Positions 45,843 through 54,605 of a stretch of DNA of 56,491 nucleotides are shown in pieces (the first letter of the stretch is position 1; every line of letters begins with the position of its first letter). Under the pieces are notes generated by a model, which was not told the DNA's origin, searched no databases, and saw only the letters and a list, made by a program, of their open reading frames with translations. Made by a program: the position numbers and the translations under genes. Origin of the DNA: an uncultured Clostridia bacterium (GTDB taxonomy: Bacteria; Bacillota; Clostridia; Lachnospirales; CAG-274); contig CATLIG010000010.1 in the NCBI GenBank assembly GCA_949948985.1, forward strand, positions 1-56,491, given 5' to 3'.

Positions 45843-46947
45843 AATATTATTTATTATTCTTTTAAGTGTTTTTCTTTTTTCAGGTTGCTGGGATAAATCC
45901 GAACCGGAAGAAAGAGGCTTTGTAACAGCGATGGGAATTGACAAAAAGGGAAACTCTGATTTCAGTATTTCCGTGGAAGTACCAGAACTCGGAATTTTTG
46001 AGAGCGAAGGAGGCGGAGAAAGCAAAGGCAAAGATAATGAAGAAAGTGAAAACAGTTACATTGAAAGCTATTCAGGAAAAACCATATGGTCTACCGTTAA
46101 ATCTATTGATGGAAAAACAGATAGAAAACTTGATTTCGGTCAGATAAAACTATGTATTCTTGGAGAAAAAATTTTAAAAGATAAAGAAATGGTTAAGCAA
46201 GCAATAGACGCTCTTGAAAGGAATAAAGATATTTGGAGAAAAGTCATAATATGTTCCGCGAAAGGAAAAGCGGAAAACATTTTAAAAGGATATGTCGGAA
46301 ATAGAAAAACAGCCGGTTTTTTCACAGCAGCGTTTTTTGACAACAATGAAAAAAGCTCTGATGTTACATTCAAAAAAACATTACAGGACATTCTTTCAGA
46401 TTTAAGTTATTCAGGCAGCACAATTTTACCTGTTATGGAAATAGAAGACGGCGAAATTTCTTTTAATGGAATGGCAGTCATAAAAGATTACAGCCTTGTA
46501 GGATATTGTGAAAATGAAATTATAAAAGGTTATAATATAGTAAGAGAGGACATTATGGAAACAGATATTACAACAAAGTTTAACGGAATTGAAGTTCCTC
46601 TTAAAGTAAATAAAAAAAATACAAATATCGAATTTATAGAAGATAATAGTAAAGTAAAATGTATCATAAGTATTGATATTGAAGGCGATGTTGAGGAATA
46701 TAAAAATGGCAGAGTACCGGTTTCAGAACTTGAAAAATCATATAAAGAAACGGTATCAAAAATAATAAGAAACAGCTTTTCATATTTTAAGAATGAGTTA
46801 AAAACCGATGTTATGAAACTTAGCGAATACTGTAGAAAGAAAAATATAAAACTATATAAAAAATTCGGGAAAAAAGATATATTTAATAATATGGAACTTT
46901 CAGAAAATGTAACTGTTAAAATAAAAGGAACCGGAACTATCAATTAA
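45817..46947 (+). CDS. gerAC: Spore germinant receptor lipoprotein subunit C (GerAC family)
   Basis: This lipoprotein C subunit sits on the outer face of the spore inner membrane. From the TTG at 45817 it has 376 residues. It begins with a lipoprotein signal (KILFIILLSVFLFSGC, lipobox FSGC, modified cysteine at about 23), followed by the family motif CWDKSEPEERGFVTAMGID. The Gly/Ser/Glu-rich insertion (FESEGGGESKGKDNEESENS) is a local feature. The start overlaps the gerAB end by 26 bases; GGTGA precedes the chosen TTG, and other in-frame TTG/GTG codons lie at 45787-45808. Confidence 0.92.
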   Translation: MKIQKEKIKILFIILLSVFLFSGCWDKSEPEERGFVTAMGIDKKGNSDFSISVEVPELGIFESEGGGESKGKDNEESENSYIESYSGKTIWSTVKSIDGKTDRKLDFGQIKLCILGEKILKDKEMVKQAIDALERNKDIWRKVIICSAKGKAENILKGYVGNRKTAGFFTAAFFDNNEKSSDVTFKKTLQDILSDLSYSGSTILPVMEIEDGEISFNGMAVIKDYSLVGYCENEIIKGYNIVREDIMETDITTKFNGIEVPLKVNKKNTNIEFIEDNSKVKCIISIDIEGDVEEYKNGRVPVSELEKSYKETVSKIIRNSFSYFKNELKTDVMKLSEYCRKKNIKLYKKFGKKDIFNNMELSENVTVKIKGTGTIN

Positions 46948-47010
46948 AGCTTATACTTTATTTTTTTACATGCCTTCCGCAAAACTGTTAAAACACAAAT
47001 TTCACAATAT

Positions 47011-47080
47011 CAAGGAAACGCTGATTATAGTCAAACAACTCAAAATAAACAAATTATTTGACTATATAACGTTTCCTTGG
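47011..47080. terminator. Nested palindrome between convergent gerAC and purH
   Basis: The outer arms CAAGGAAACG and CGTTTCCTTGG enclose inner arms TATAGTCAAA and TTTGACTATA. It would terminate both converging transcripts. The inner arms resemble the ends of family A elements and the outer arms resemble family G palindromes. Confidence 0.6.
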
Positions 47081-47087
47081 TATAAAA

Positions 47088-48644
47088 TTAATGTCTAAAA
47101 TGACGCATACCTGTAAATACCATAACTATACCATACTTATTACAAGCATCTATTGAATCCTGATCCCTTACAGAACCACCCGGCTGAATAATTGCAGTAA
47201 TTCCCGCTTCAGCGGCAGCGTGAACACAGTCATCAAATGGGAAAAACGCATCTGACGCCAAAACAGCGCCCTTAACAACATCTTCTCCAAGCTGCTCCAC
47301 TCCGTGTTCAATAGCTTGTTTTGTAGCCCATATACGATTAACCTGTCCCGGACCCACTCCTACAGATTGCTTATCCTTTCCAATAGCTATACCGTTTGAT
47401 TTAGCATATTTGACAATTTTCCAAGTAAATAGTAAATCTTCCATTTCTTTGTCGGTAGGTTTACGCTCTGTAACAACTTTAATATCATCTTCATCCAATA
47501 ATTCATTATCAATATCCTGAACTAAAACACCACCTGAAACCTTTTTAACATCAAAAGCATTATCAGGCTGTTTCTTCTCAACATTTTCAAGTTCAAGCAA
47601 TCTGATATTCTTCTTTTTAGTAAGTACTTCCATGGCTTCGTCTGTAAAACCAGGAGCAAGAACAATTTCAAGAAAAATTTTGCTTATTTCTTCCGCTGTA
47701 TTTTTTTCAATAATTCTGTTAGAAACTACAATACCACCAAAAATAGAAACAGGGTCTGTATTATAGGCTTTTACATATGCGTCATAAATATTGTCAGCGC
47801 TTGCGACTCCGCATGGATTTGAATGTTTGCAGGCTACTATGGTAGGCTCGTCATATTCTTTAAGAAGCTCCAAAGCTCCGTGAGTATCGTTAATATTGTT
47901 AAAAGAAAGTTCTTTTCCATGAAGCTGTTTAATTCCCGTAAGCATACCGTTTCCATTTCCGACTTCTTTATAAAAAGCGGCTTTTTGATGAGGATTTTCT
48001 CCATACCTCATATCCTGGACTTTTTCAAAAGTCATACTAAGGGTTTTCGGATATTTTTCTATACCGGCTTTATCACGAAGATAATTTGCGATAAGCGTAT
48101 CATAATGCGCTGTGTGATTAAACACTTTAGCAGCAAGATAAAAATTTGTTTCTACAGAAACCTTTCCTGTATTTTTTATCTCATCAATTACTTTATCATA
48201 ATCAAACGGGTCAATAATTACAGATACGTCCTGATAATTTTTAGCGGCGGCTCTCAGCATTGTAGGTCCGCCTATATCAATATTCTCAATAGCTTCCTCA
48301 AGTTTGACGCCGTCTTTTAAAATAGTCTGTTTAAAAGGATATAAATTGACAACTATCATATCAATAAGATCAACGCCAAGTTCTTTAACCTGTTTCATAT
48401 GTTCTTCGTTGCTTCTCATAGCCAGAATACCGGCATGAATGTTGGGGTGGAGAGTTTTAACCCTTCCGTCAAGACATTCAGGAAATCCCGTAACATCAGA
48501 AATATTAATAACGTCAATACCTGCATCGGCAAGAGTTTTATACGTACCTCCTGTAGAAACAATCTCAATTCCAAGGTTACTTATTTTCTCGGCAAATTCC
48601 ACAATACCTGTTTTGTCAGAAACACTTATTAAAGCTCTTTTCAT
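47088..48644 (-). CDS. purH: Bifunctional AICAR transformylase/IMP cyclohydrolase
   Basis: PurH performs the last two steps of IMP synthesis: formylation of AICAR (ZMP) with 10-formyl-THF and ring closure. It has 518 residues from the chosen start. The IMP cyclohydrolase (MGS-like) domain is N-terminal ([46 protein letters not shown]). The transformylase domain carries the catalytic KHSNPCG and [11 protein letters not shown] and ends HFRH. The open frame starts 17 codons further upstream, but ATG 48644 follows AAGGAG. Its leader carries a ZTP riboswitch (48820-48893), which senses the substrate of this very enzyme. Confidence 0.97.
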   Translation of the reverse strand: MKRALISVSDKTGIVEFAEKISNLGIEIVSTGGTYKTLADAGIDVINISDVTGFPECLDGRVKTLHPNIHAGILAMRSNEEHMKQVKELGVDLIDMIVVNLYPFKQTILKDGVKLEEAIENIDIGGPTMLRAAAKNYQDVSVIIDPFDYDKVIDEIKNTGKVSVETNFYLAAKVFNHTAHYDTLIANYLRDKAGIEKYPKTLSMTFEKVQDMRYGENPHQKAAFYKEVGNGNGMLTGIKQLHGKELSFNNINDTHGALELLKEYDEPTIVACKHSNPCGVASADNIYDAYVKAYNTDPVSIFGGIVVSNRIIEKNTAEEISKIFLEIVLAPGFTDEAMEVLTKKKNIRLLELENVEKKQPDNAFDVKKVSGGVLVQDIDNELLDEDDIKVVTERKPTDKEMEDLLFTWKIVKYAKSNGIAIGKDKQSVGVGPGQVNRIWATKQAIEHGVEQLGEDVVKGAVLASDAFFPFDDCVHAAAEAGITAIIQPGGSVRDQDSIDACNKYGIVMVFTGMRHFRH

Positions 48645-48682
48645 TTTATAAAAACTCCTTTCTTTAATCAATATAAATAATT

Positions 48683-48725
48683 TATAGCAATTCACAAAAT
48701 TCTAAAGGCAAAACAATAAAAAAAT
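48683..48725. repeat. Family C half copy in the purH leader, C6
   Basis: TTATAGCAATTCACAAAATTCTAAAGGCAAAACAATAAAA matches the left end of family C. It lies between the riboswitch terminator and the purH ribosome binding site, so it is part of the purH 5' UTR. Confidence 0.5.
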
Positions 48726-48787
48726 ATTTTTAAGTTTCCTAATTTTGACAAAACGCCACCTGCTTATACCAACCTATTTTTTGCGTA

Positions 48788-48839
48788 AAAAAGCCGACCG
48801 AAAAGACAGAAATAAAAATTTCTGCCCAGACGGCCGGCA
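48788..48839 (-). terminator. Regulated terminator of the ZTP riboswitch
   Basis: On the minus strand GCCGGCCG (48832-48839) can pair with CGGTCGGC (48792-48799), followed by TTTTTT. The left arm is also part of the ZTP aptamer core, so aptamer folding and termination are mutually exclusive. A smaller hairpin (CAGAAAT..ATTTCTG) sits in the loop. Confidence 0.85.
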
Positions 48840-48893
48840 TAGTAAGTTCCGCACTCCCCTGTGGTAAGTCCACAAAAACCGTCAGTTATGCGA
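48820..48893 (-). ncRNA. ZTP (pfl) riboswitch controlling purH
   Basis: Read on the minus strand, the sequence has the elements of the ZTP/ZMP aptamer. These are CGCATAACTGACGG, then GTGG-loop-CCAC, then AGGGGAGTGCG closing the first domain. A short linker leads to GCCGGCCGTCTGGGCAG, the conserved second domain. ZTP riboswitches turn on folate and purine genes when ZMP/ZTP accumulates, that is when 10-formyl-THF is short. Ligand binding should block the adjoining terminator and allow purH expression. The aptamer begins only 6 bases after the permease stop codon, so it is intercistronic. Confidence 0.93.
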
Positions 48894-48898
48894 AATCT

Positions 48899-50227
48899 TT
48901 AATATAAAAACAATTTAACAAAAAATATAACAGCAATTATGTACATAACAATATTAACATCTTTTTTTCTGCCTGTCAACACCTTCAAAACAATATAACT
49001 CAAAATACCTAAAGTAAGTCCATATACAACACTGTTTGCGAAAGGAATTACTATTATAATGAAAAATGCTGGAATTGATTCTGTAAAATCTGAAAAATTA
49101 ATTTTAATAATTGTATCTATCATATATAAACCAGCAATAATTAAAGCTGGAGCTGTAGCAAATTTAGGTATTGAAGCGAAAATCGGAAAAAAGAATATAG
49201 AAATGAAAAATAGAAATGCTGTAGTAAGAGCTGTCAATCCGGTTCGTCCTCCTACCGCAGTGCCAACTGCGCTTTCAACAGAAGTAGTTACCGTAGATGT
49301 ACCTAAAATAGCACCTACAAAAGTTCCTACAGCATCGGCTAACATAGCCGTCTTAATATTGGGTAATCTTCCTTTATCATCAGTAAATTCTGCCTTTTGA
49401 GAAATACCCGCAAATATAGAAATAGTTCCAAATACATCAACAAACAAAAAAGAAACCATAATAACAACAAAATCAAATATTGTAATAATTCCAAAGTCAA
49501 CTGATTTTAAAGCTGTAATTATATTTGTACTGCCAACAGAAATGGGACTTTGTATAATTTCCGTTGGAATAAGACTTGGGGTTTCAGGTGTAACCTGATA
49601 CCACCCTATAAGCTCACAGCCTATACCCATAATATAAACTATTAAAATTCCCCAAAGAAGTGAACCTTTAACTCTGTAATACATCATAATACCAATAATA
49701 ATGACTCCAATAATAGTAAGGCAGGAACTAACACTTATCATATCGCCCAATAAAATAAAAGAGGCTTTATTCGACATAATAATTCCCGAATTTTTCAATC
49801 CGACAAATGATATAAAAAAACCTATACCAACACTTACCGCGTATTTAAAATTCTGTGGAATTGAGTTAAAAACAGTCTCTCTTATATCAGAAAAAGAAAT
49901 CAAAATAAATATTATACCCTCTGTCAATACCGCACAAAGAGCGATTTCCCAACCATACTCTTTAGAAATACCATAAGCGAAATAAGCGCTTAGCGATATA
50001 CTTGGAGCGAGAACAAAAGGATAGTTTGACAAAAATGCCATACATGCCGTACTTATAGCCGCGGCAAGTGCTGTTGCCGTAAAAACAGCATTTCTATCCA
50101 TACCCGCTCCACTTAAAATATCAGGATTGACCGCAAGAATATATGACATAGAAAAAAATATTGTAATTCCTGCGTATATTTCCGTCAAAGCATTTGTATT
50201 ATTTTTTTTAAGCTTAAAAAAATCCAT
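48899..50227 (-). CDS. AzgA-type purine (hypoxanthine/guanine/adenine) permease
   Basis: This is a proton-coupled purine base importer of the NCS2/AzgA subgroup (like PbuG/PbuO) in the cytoplasmic membrane. It has 442 residues from ATG 50227 minus two and a dozen or so hydrophobic helices. ALTEIYAGITIFFSMSYILAVNPDILS at the N-terminus, APSISLSAYFAYGI and GTSTVTTSVESAVGTAVGGRTGLTAL are family signatures. GGTGGTGA precedes ATG 50227 at a normal distance; a TTG two codons upstream (50233) is too close. It is transcribed from a sigma-A promoter at 50264-50293 and leads into the purH riboswitch. No purine riboswitch is visible in its own short leader. Confidence 0.92.
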   Translation of the reverse strand: MDFFKLKKNNTNALTEIYAGITIFFSMSYILAVNPDILSGAGMDRNAVFTATALAAAISTACMAFLSNYPFVLAPSISLSAYFAYGISKEYGWEIALCAVLTEGIIFILISFSDIRETVFNSIPQNFKYAVSVGIGFFISFVGLKNSGIIMSNKASFILLGDMISVSSCLTIIGVIIIGIMMYYRVKGSLLWGILIVYIMGIGCELIGWYQVTPETPSLIPTEIIQSPISVGSTNIITALKSVDFGIITIFDFVVIMVSFLFVDVFGTISIFAGISQKAEFTDDKGRLPNIKTAMLADAVGTFVGAILGTSTVTTSVESAVGTAVGGRTGLTALTTAFLFFISIFFFPIFASIPKFATAPALIIAGLYMIDTIIKINFSDFTESIPAFFIIIVIPFANSVVYGLTLGILSYIVLKVLTGRKKDVNIVMYIIAVIFFVKLFLY

Positions 50228-50263
50228 AAACAAATCACCACCGAATAATTCTGTCCTATTATA

Positions 50264-50293
50264 ATTATACTAAATAATTATAATATTTGTCAA
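50264..50293 (-). promoter_or_regulatory. Sigma-A type promoter of the purine permease gene
   Basis: On the minus strand TTGACA (50293-50288) and TATAAT (50269-50264) are 18 bp apart, followed by the permease start about 37 bases on. Confidence 0.65.
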
Positions 50294-50329
50294 TAGACCA
50301 TTAAATATATTACAAAAATCAATTGTTAA

Positions 50330-50548
50330 AGTTTCGATGACAGGTTACAGAGAATACAAAAGTAAGTGTTATAACTGAGAAAACTGTTCTGAACGCAGCA
50401 AATACAAAAGAAAATAACTGAGAAAACTGTTCTGAACGCAGCAAATACAAAAGAAAAACACCCAATGAGATATACATAATATAGAGGTACAGCAGAAATC
50501 AAAGCAGAGCTAAACCTTTTATTTGCAAGCATTAATTTGAAAAAATGG
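50330..50548 (+). pseudogene. Decayed transposase C-terminus, IS1182-like
   Basis: The plus strand encodes GYREYKSKCYN-stop-ENCSERSKY, resembling the cysteine-rich segment near the end of IS1182-type transposases. After a frameshift comes RGTAEIKAELNLLFASINLKKWH and a stop, which resembles the C-terminal helix. Stop codons, a frameshift and a 43-bp duplication show it is dead. The family assignment is by eye and tentative. Confidence 0.45.
50371..50456. repeat. Perfect 43-bp tandem duplication
   Basis: Units at 50371-50413 and 50414-50456 are identical, each starting ATAACTGAGAAAACTGTTC and ending CAAATACAAAAGAAA. It lies inside the decayed transposase gene. Confidence 0.95.
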
Positions 50549-50551
50549 CAT

Positions 50552-50718
50552 TAGACCTCCTCGGAAACTAGCAAATTGACAGATAAGTGCAGATTTTGCT
50601 GATAGGCGAAATTAAATTTTCACCATAATACTCACAGTGGTATTTCAAGAAAATTTAATAAAGCATATCGGAAAAAAATGTGCTTAGATGGCATTTTCTA
50701 TGTTTCCGAGGAGGTCTA
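50552..50718. repeat. Family D palindromic element, copy D1 (167 bp)
   Basis: The ends TAGACCTCCTCGGAAACTAG and CTATGTTTCCGAGGAGGTCTA are nearly perfect inverted repeats of about 20 bp. The first TAG is the stop codon of the transposase remnant. Confidence 0.75.
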
Positions 50719-50852
50719 TTATAGATATAGAAAAAGAAAGAAAAAACATCCCAATATACTAAAAATAACAGTATCATTGAACTTTTAATCAAGTTTTTTT
50801 GCAAAATAATGGGATTTAGACAATTACCTAAATTCCATTTGTCTACAATCTT

Positions 50853-50877
50853 AAACCTTGGGCATTGCCCAAGGTTT
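50853..50877. other. Strong hairpin after the deacetylase-like gene
   Basis: AAACCTTGGGC and GCCCAAGGTTT form a perfect 11-bp stem with a three-base loop, about 7 bases downstream of the stop codon. It lacks a T run on the minus strand, so it may be a transcript 3' end or a weak terminator. Confidence 0.55.
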
Positions 50878-50883
50878 TCATTT

Positions 50884-52212
50884 TTATTTACCATCTGTAT
50901 TTAAACGTGTAAATTTATAACCTAAATTCTGAATATTTGTCACAATTTTTTTAAGAGCTGAATCTGCTGATAAACTCCACTTTCTTGTCATAGTATTCTC
51001 ATCAACAGATATAACTACAGCGTTTTCCTTATTAAAATCAAGAGCAGGATGAAAAAACATACTTACAGCATAATTTTTATCAACGCTATTTTTTATTCTT
51101 TTAATTGTATTTTCAACATCTTTAGGATTATGAACATAATCTATTGGAGTAGGAATATAATAAATTCTTTTTCCCTGTGGAGAATCGGTATATGTAATAC
51201 TATTTTGCAGTTCTTTTCTTGGATATGACTGATAAATACAGTTAAAATAGTATTCCGCCATTTTCATTTGTTTGTTTGTAGCTGCATAATGAGGAAACTC
51301 AAAAAACTCAGGTGTATATCCAAGTCTTGCGGCTACAATTTTAGCATTTATCATTCTTTCCTGCTGCTGTTTATACGTATACGGAGTATTCTTTCCCCAT
51401 TCATATCCGTCCACGCTTCTGTCATTTCCATATTGATGAGAAAAGCCATGTAAACCTATATAACCTCCATGGTCTGCCATATAATCAAGAGAATATATAA
51501 AACATGAGTTATAAAGGTTATTTTCAAGACTTATATTATTTATACAATTTGTAGCCGGACAATAATAAAGAGGTATCCACGCTATATAATATTTATGTCC
51601 TTTTTGATACATATAATCTGCCATATATATCAACTTTTCAAGATTTTTTGTCGTAAAAACCGATTCCTTGTCAACTCCGTCCGCGACAATATCCTCAAAA
51701 CGTATGTAAGCCGTAGATTTAGCCCCATTTTCTAAAAGCTCTTCTTTGCTCATTGTTGTTTCTTTTTTATATATGGATATAGAATTTTTTTCCGTATCAA
51801 ATACAGGTATCAAATCAAATGGAGTAATCAAAGAATAGAGAGAAATATAACCAACACCGTTTCTATATACCATAACACATCTGTTAGAATCAGATGGCTT
51901 TATAGGTATTGATAGAGTTTTTTCATTATATGTAATTTTAAAATACTCACTTTTGCTCTTATCAAGTTCCGCTCCCATATTCTCAACAGCGGAAATCAAA
52001 GGAAGACATATTCTGCCATTTAAATATATAACATCCAAAACTACACTGTTACCGTTTGGAAATTTAATATTTAAAGGTACCGGCTGCTTGCTTATATTAA
52101 TATATTTACCTGGGTCTTTATAAGGAATATAACTTTCTCCCTGTACAGAATACGGTATTATAATAATTATAACGCTTATAAGCATCAAATAAAATTTATT
52201 TATAAACTTCAT
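50884..52212 (-). CDS. Secreted DUF2334 polysaccharide deacetylase-like protein
   Basis: This is a secreted protein of 442 residues with a signal peptide (FYLMLISVIIIIIPYSVQG). Residues about 45-150 resemble a copper-amine-oxidase N-terminal-like domain, a non-catalytic surface module (VIYLNGRICLPLISAVENMGAEL). Residues 165-440 belong to the DUF2334 branch of the NodB/polysaccharide deacetylase fold: AYIRFEDIVADG holds the metal-binding Asp position, GLHGFSHQYG the His motif, and FFEFPHYAAT and MFFHPALD are later motifs. The substrate is unknown; cell-wall or exopolysaccharide deacetylation is plausible. The ATG at 52212 has an AGGAAGG-like site. It diverges from the acetyltransferase gene at 52365. 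Confidence 0.8.
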   Translation of the reverse strand: MKFINKFYLMLISVIIIIIPYSVQGESYIPYKDPGKYINISKQPVPLNIKFPNGNSVVLDVIYLNGRICLPLISAVENMGAELDKSKSEYFKITYNEKTLSIPIKPSDSNRCVMVYRNGVGYISLYSLITPFDLIPVFDTEKNSISIYKKETTMSKEELLENGAKSTAYIRFEDIVADGVDKESVFTTKNLEKLIYMADYMYQKGHKYYIAWIPLYYCPATNCINNISLENNLYNSCFIYSLDYMADHGGYIGLHGFSHQYGNDRSVDGYEWGKNTPYTYKQQQERMINAKIVAARLGYTPEFFEFPHYAATNKQMKMAEYYFNCIYQSYPRKELQNSITYTDSPQGKRIYYIPTPIDYVHNPKDVENTIKRIKNSVDKNYAVSMFFHPALDFNKENAVVISVDENTMTRKWSLSADSALKKIVTNIQNLGYKFTRLNTDGK

Positions 52213-52270
52213 AAAACAATCCTTCCTTTATTTCAAAATACAATAATAATTATAAATTGAATTTGCTATA

Positions 52271-52299
52271 TTGTCAACCTTGCAAAAAATTGTTATAAT
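52271..52299 (+). promoter_or_regulatory. Promoter of the sugar O-acetyltransferase gene
   Basis: TTGTCA (52271-52276) and a perfect TATAAT (52294-52299) are 17 bp apart. The transcript would have a leader of about 60 bases. Confidence 0.75.
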
Positions 52300-52364
52300 A
52301 AGTATAAATCAACTCTATAACAGATAACAGCATTCTCGTAAAAACACAAGGAGGATAATAATTA

Positions 52365-52955
52365 ATGACAGAGAAAGAAAAAAGGGATAACGGATTGCTT
52401 TATGACGCTAATTATAATGAGGCTTTGACAACTGAGCTTATTAATTGCAAAGATATATGCTTTGAATATAACAATCTCAAACCATCTCAAGCGGAAAAAC
52501 GTACAAAAATACTTAAAAGCTTATTTGGAAAAACCAAAGAGAATCTAATAATACAATCGCCTTTTTGGTGTGATTACGGTTATAATATTGAAGTTGGAGA
52601 AAACTTTTATGCGAATCACGGCTGTGTTATTTTAGATGGAGCTAAAGTCACTTTTGGAGATAATGTGTTTATTGCTCCAAACTGCGGATTTTATACAGCA
52701 GGACATCCTATAGATGTTCAGAGAAGAAATGCCGGACTTGAATACGCCTATCCTATAACTGTAGGAAATAACGTATGGATTGGCGGAGGTGTTCAGGTTC
52801 TTCCGGGAGTTACAATAGGAAACAATGTTGTAATAGGAAGCGGCAGTGTTGTAACTCATAATATTCCTGATAACGTAGTTGCCGTAGGAAATCCATGTCG
52901 TGTAATCAGAGATATAACTAATAATGATATAAAAAAAGATTATGCTTTTTTATAA
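52365..52955 (+). CDS. Sugar O-acetyltransferase (maltose/galactoside type)
   Basis: This is a cytoplasmic enzyme that transfers acetyl from acetyl-CoA to a sugar hydroxyl. It has 196 residues. An N-terminal maltose-acetyltransferase helical region (MTEKEKRDNGLLYDANYNEALTTEL) is followed by left-handed beta-helix hexapeptides (IEVGENFYANHGCVILDGAKVTFGDNVFIAPNCGFYT, VTIGNNVVIGSGSVVTHNIPDNVVAVGNP). The catalytic His is in TAGHPID. The ATG follows AAGGAGG. It is likely a single-gene unit with its own promoter. The physiological acceptor is not known. Confidence 0.93.
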   Translation: MTEKEKRDNGLLYDANYNEALTTELINCKDICFEYNNLKPSQAEKRTKILKSLFGKTKENLIIQSPFWCDYGYNIEVGENFYANHGCVILDGAKVTFGDNVFIAPNCGFYTAGHPIDVQRRNAGLEYAYPITVGNNVWIGGGVQVLPGVTIGNNVVIGSGSVVTHNIPDNVVAVGNPCRVIRDITNNDIKKDYAFL

Positions 52956-52966
52956 AAAATACCGCA

Positions 52967-53014
52967 TAAAAATCAATTTTTAAAATTTTAAAGAAAAAGT
53001 TTTTGCTTTTTTAA
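52967..53014. repeat. Family F left-end fragment, F3
   Basis: AAAATCAATTTTTAAAATTTTAAAGAAAAAG matches the left ends of F1 and F2 and runs straight into family B copy B6. Confidence 0.5.
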
Positions 53015-53177
53015 CAGACATGTTTAATAACCTCTGTAACGTCGCCTAATAAATCTTTTTCTGTTTATCTTTATCTGATTTTCTTGAAATATTTGAAAAG
53101 TTTCCGAGGAGGTCTAAGCTTCAATTTACGAAAAAATCTTTGTCAAGCGGCGTTGCGGAGGTTATTGAACAGGTCTA
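53015..53177. repeat. Family B palindromic element, copy B6
   Basis: CAGACATGTTTAATAACCTCTGTAACG is mirrored by TGCGGAGGTTATTGAACAGGTCTA. Inside it, TTTCCGAGGAGGTCTA (53100-53115) is identical to the end of family D copy D1, so this copy is a hybrid. Confidence 0.7.
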
Positions 53178-53300
53178 ATAAAATATTTTTTTCTTCATAT
53201 GCCGGAATTATTGCAATATAACTCAAATTATTTATAAAAATTAATTTCTATAAATTTGAAAACAGGACTATTATTTTTATAAACCGCATTCTATGATATT

Positions 53301-53834
53301 TTATTTTCCCCAAAGAACATTACTTATCCAAAGACTCGCCATAACGCCCGCAATATTCGCAAATAATGCTCCATGAAGTGTATAACGTGTTTTTGTTATT
53401 TTCACAGATATAAAATATATACTCATTGTATACGCTATAGTTTCAGTTGAACTCATCATTACACTTACAAAACGTCCGATAAATGAATCGGTTCCAAAAT
53501 TTTTATATAAGTCCAGAAGTATACCTGTTGATGCAGAAGAAGAAATAAGACGCATAAAAGTCAGCGGAACTGTTTCTTTCGGATATCCTATAAAATCCGC
53601 AATAGGTTCAACAGCTTTTTCCAAAAGTGTAAGCGCGCCTGAAGCTCTAAGTATTCCTACAGAAATCATAAGTCCAATTAATGTAGGTAAAATTTGCAGT
53701 ATCGTTTTTAGCCCATCCTTTGCTCCTTCTACAAATACATCATATATCTCTACTTTTTTTGAATATCCATAAAATATTATAAACACAAAAATCAAAGGAA
53801 CCATTAAATCTGAAATCAATATTAAAAAGTTCAT
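53301..53834 (-). CDS. spmB: Spore maturation protein B
   Basis: SpmB is a membrane protein that, with SpmA, is needed for normal dehydration of the spore core. It has 177 residues from the chosen start and several hydrophobic helices. EGAKDGLKTILQILPTLIGLMISVGILRASGAL and RLISSSASTGILLDLYKNFGTDSFIGR are family signatures of the nucleoside-transporter-gate type. The ATG at 53834 overlaps the spmA stop codon (ATGA) and is preceded by AGGTGG within spmA, so the pair is translationally coupled. Confidence 0.94.
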   Translation of the reverse strand: MNFLILISDLMVPLIFVFIIFYGYSKKVEIYDVFVEGAKDGLKTILQILPTLIGLMISVGILRASGALTLLEKAVEPIADFIGYPKETVPLTFMRLISSSASTGILLDLYKNFGTDSFIGRFVSVMMSSTETIAYTMSIYFISVKITKTRYTLHGALFANIAGVMASLWISNVLWGK

Positions 53835-54412
53835 TTGTATTTCCACCTTTCAACAATTTTTACGAATATAATACCGGCAACTGTTGAAACAAATGTCGCG
53901 AAAAGGCCCGGACCTATTATTTCCGATGGGTTAGCGGAATTATACTGAGTTCGGTACGCAATTAAATTTACACAGATAATTTGAAGACTTGACATATTAA
54001 ATATCATAAACATACACATAGAACGGCTTGCATATTTTTTATTTCTGTTTAATTTCTGCATCTCTTCCATCGCGTTTATTCCCGCCGGGGTCGCTGCCCA
54101 CCCCAAACCAAATATATTCGCTATTATATTTGTGGATATGTAGTCAAGAGCTTTGTGATTTTTAGGAATTTCAGGGAAAAGAAATCTCAAAAACGGAGCC
54201 ATTTTTTTTGAAAGTATTTTTATAAGTCCGGATTCCTCAGCTATTTTCATAAGTCCGGTCCACATTGATAATATACCTGTCATAGTTATACACGTTGTAA
54301 CAGCTTCCTTTGAGGAATCTATCGCCGCGTTTGTTATATCAGGTATTTTACCTGTAAAAGCGGCAATTGCTATACCTATTAAAATCATTCCTCCCCATAT
54401 ATAATTTAACAT
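53831..54412 (-). CDS. spmA: Spore maturation protein A
   Basis: SpmA is the partner membrane protein of SpmB in spore core dehydration and heat resistance. It has 193 residues. LNYIWGGMILIGIAIAAFTGKIPDITNAAIDSSKEAVTTCITMTGILSMWTGLMKIAEESGL, with NIIANIFGLGWAATPAGINAMEEMQKLN, is characteristic. AAGGAGG precedes the ATG at 54412. It is first in a two-gene operon with spmB. Confidence 0.95.
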   Translation of the reverse strand: MLNYIWGGMILIGIAIAAFTGKIPDITNAAIDSSKEAVTTCITMTGILSMWTGLMKIAEESGLIKILSKKMAPFLRFLFPEIPKNHKALDYISTNIIANIFGLGWAATPAGINAMEEMQKLNRNKKYASRSMCMFMIFNMSSLQIICVNLIAYRTQYNSANPSEIIGPGLFATFVSTVAGIIFVKIVERWKYK

Positions 54413-54605
54413 TAATTTATTTCCTCCTTAACATTCAGCAAAATTATATAATATGATATATTCCGACATTTTATAATATTATTTCAGCAAAGCATTAAAA
54501 TATTTTAATATCAGAGCTTATATATAAAAATTATATTATAGACAATATATTAATATGAATGAAATCAACTTATTGAACCTTTTACTGGAATTGCCACAAA
54601 CTATA

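Noticed and set aside
47823-48320. A 165-codon plus-strand open frame
   Set aside because: Antisense to the highly conserved purH gene; its sequence is explained by purH codon use.
50228-50330. Possible purine riboswitch before the permease gene
   Set aside because: The leader from the promoter is only about 37 bases, and no conserved purine aptamer core is present.
50326-50532. A 68-codon minus-strand open frame beside the permease gene
   Set aside because: It is antisense to the transposase remnant and arises from the 43-bp duplication; no start signal or motif.
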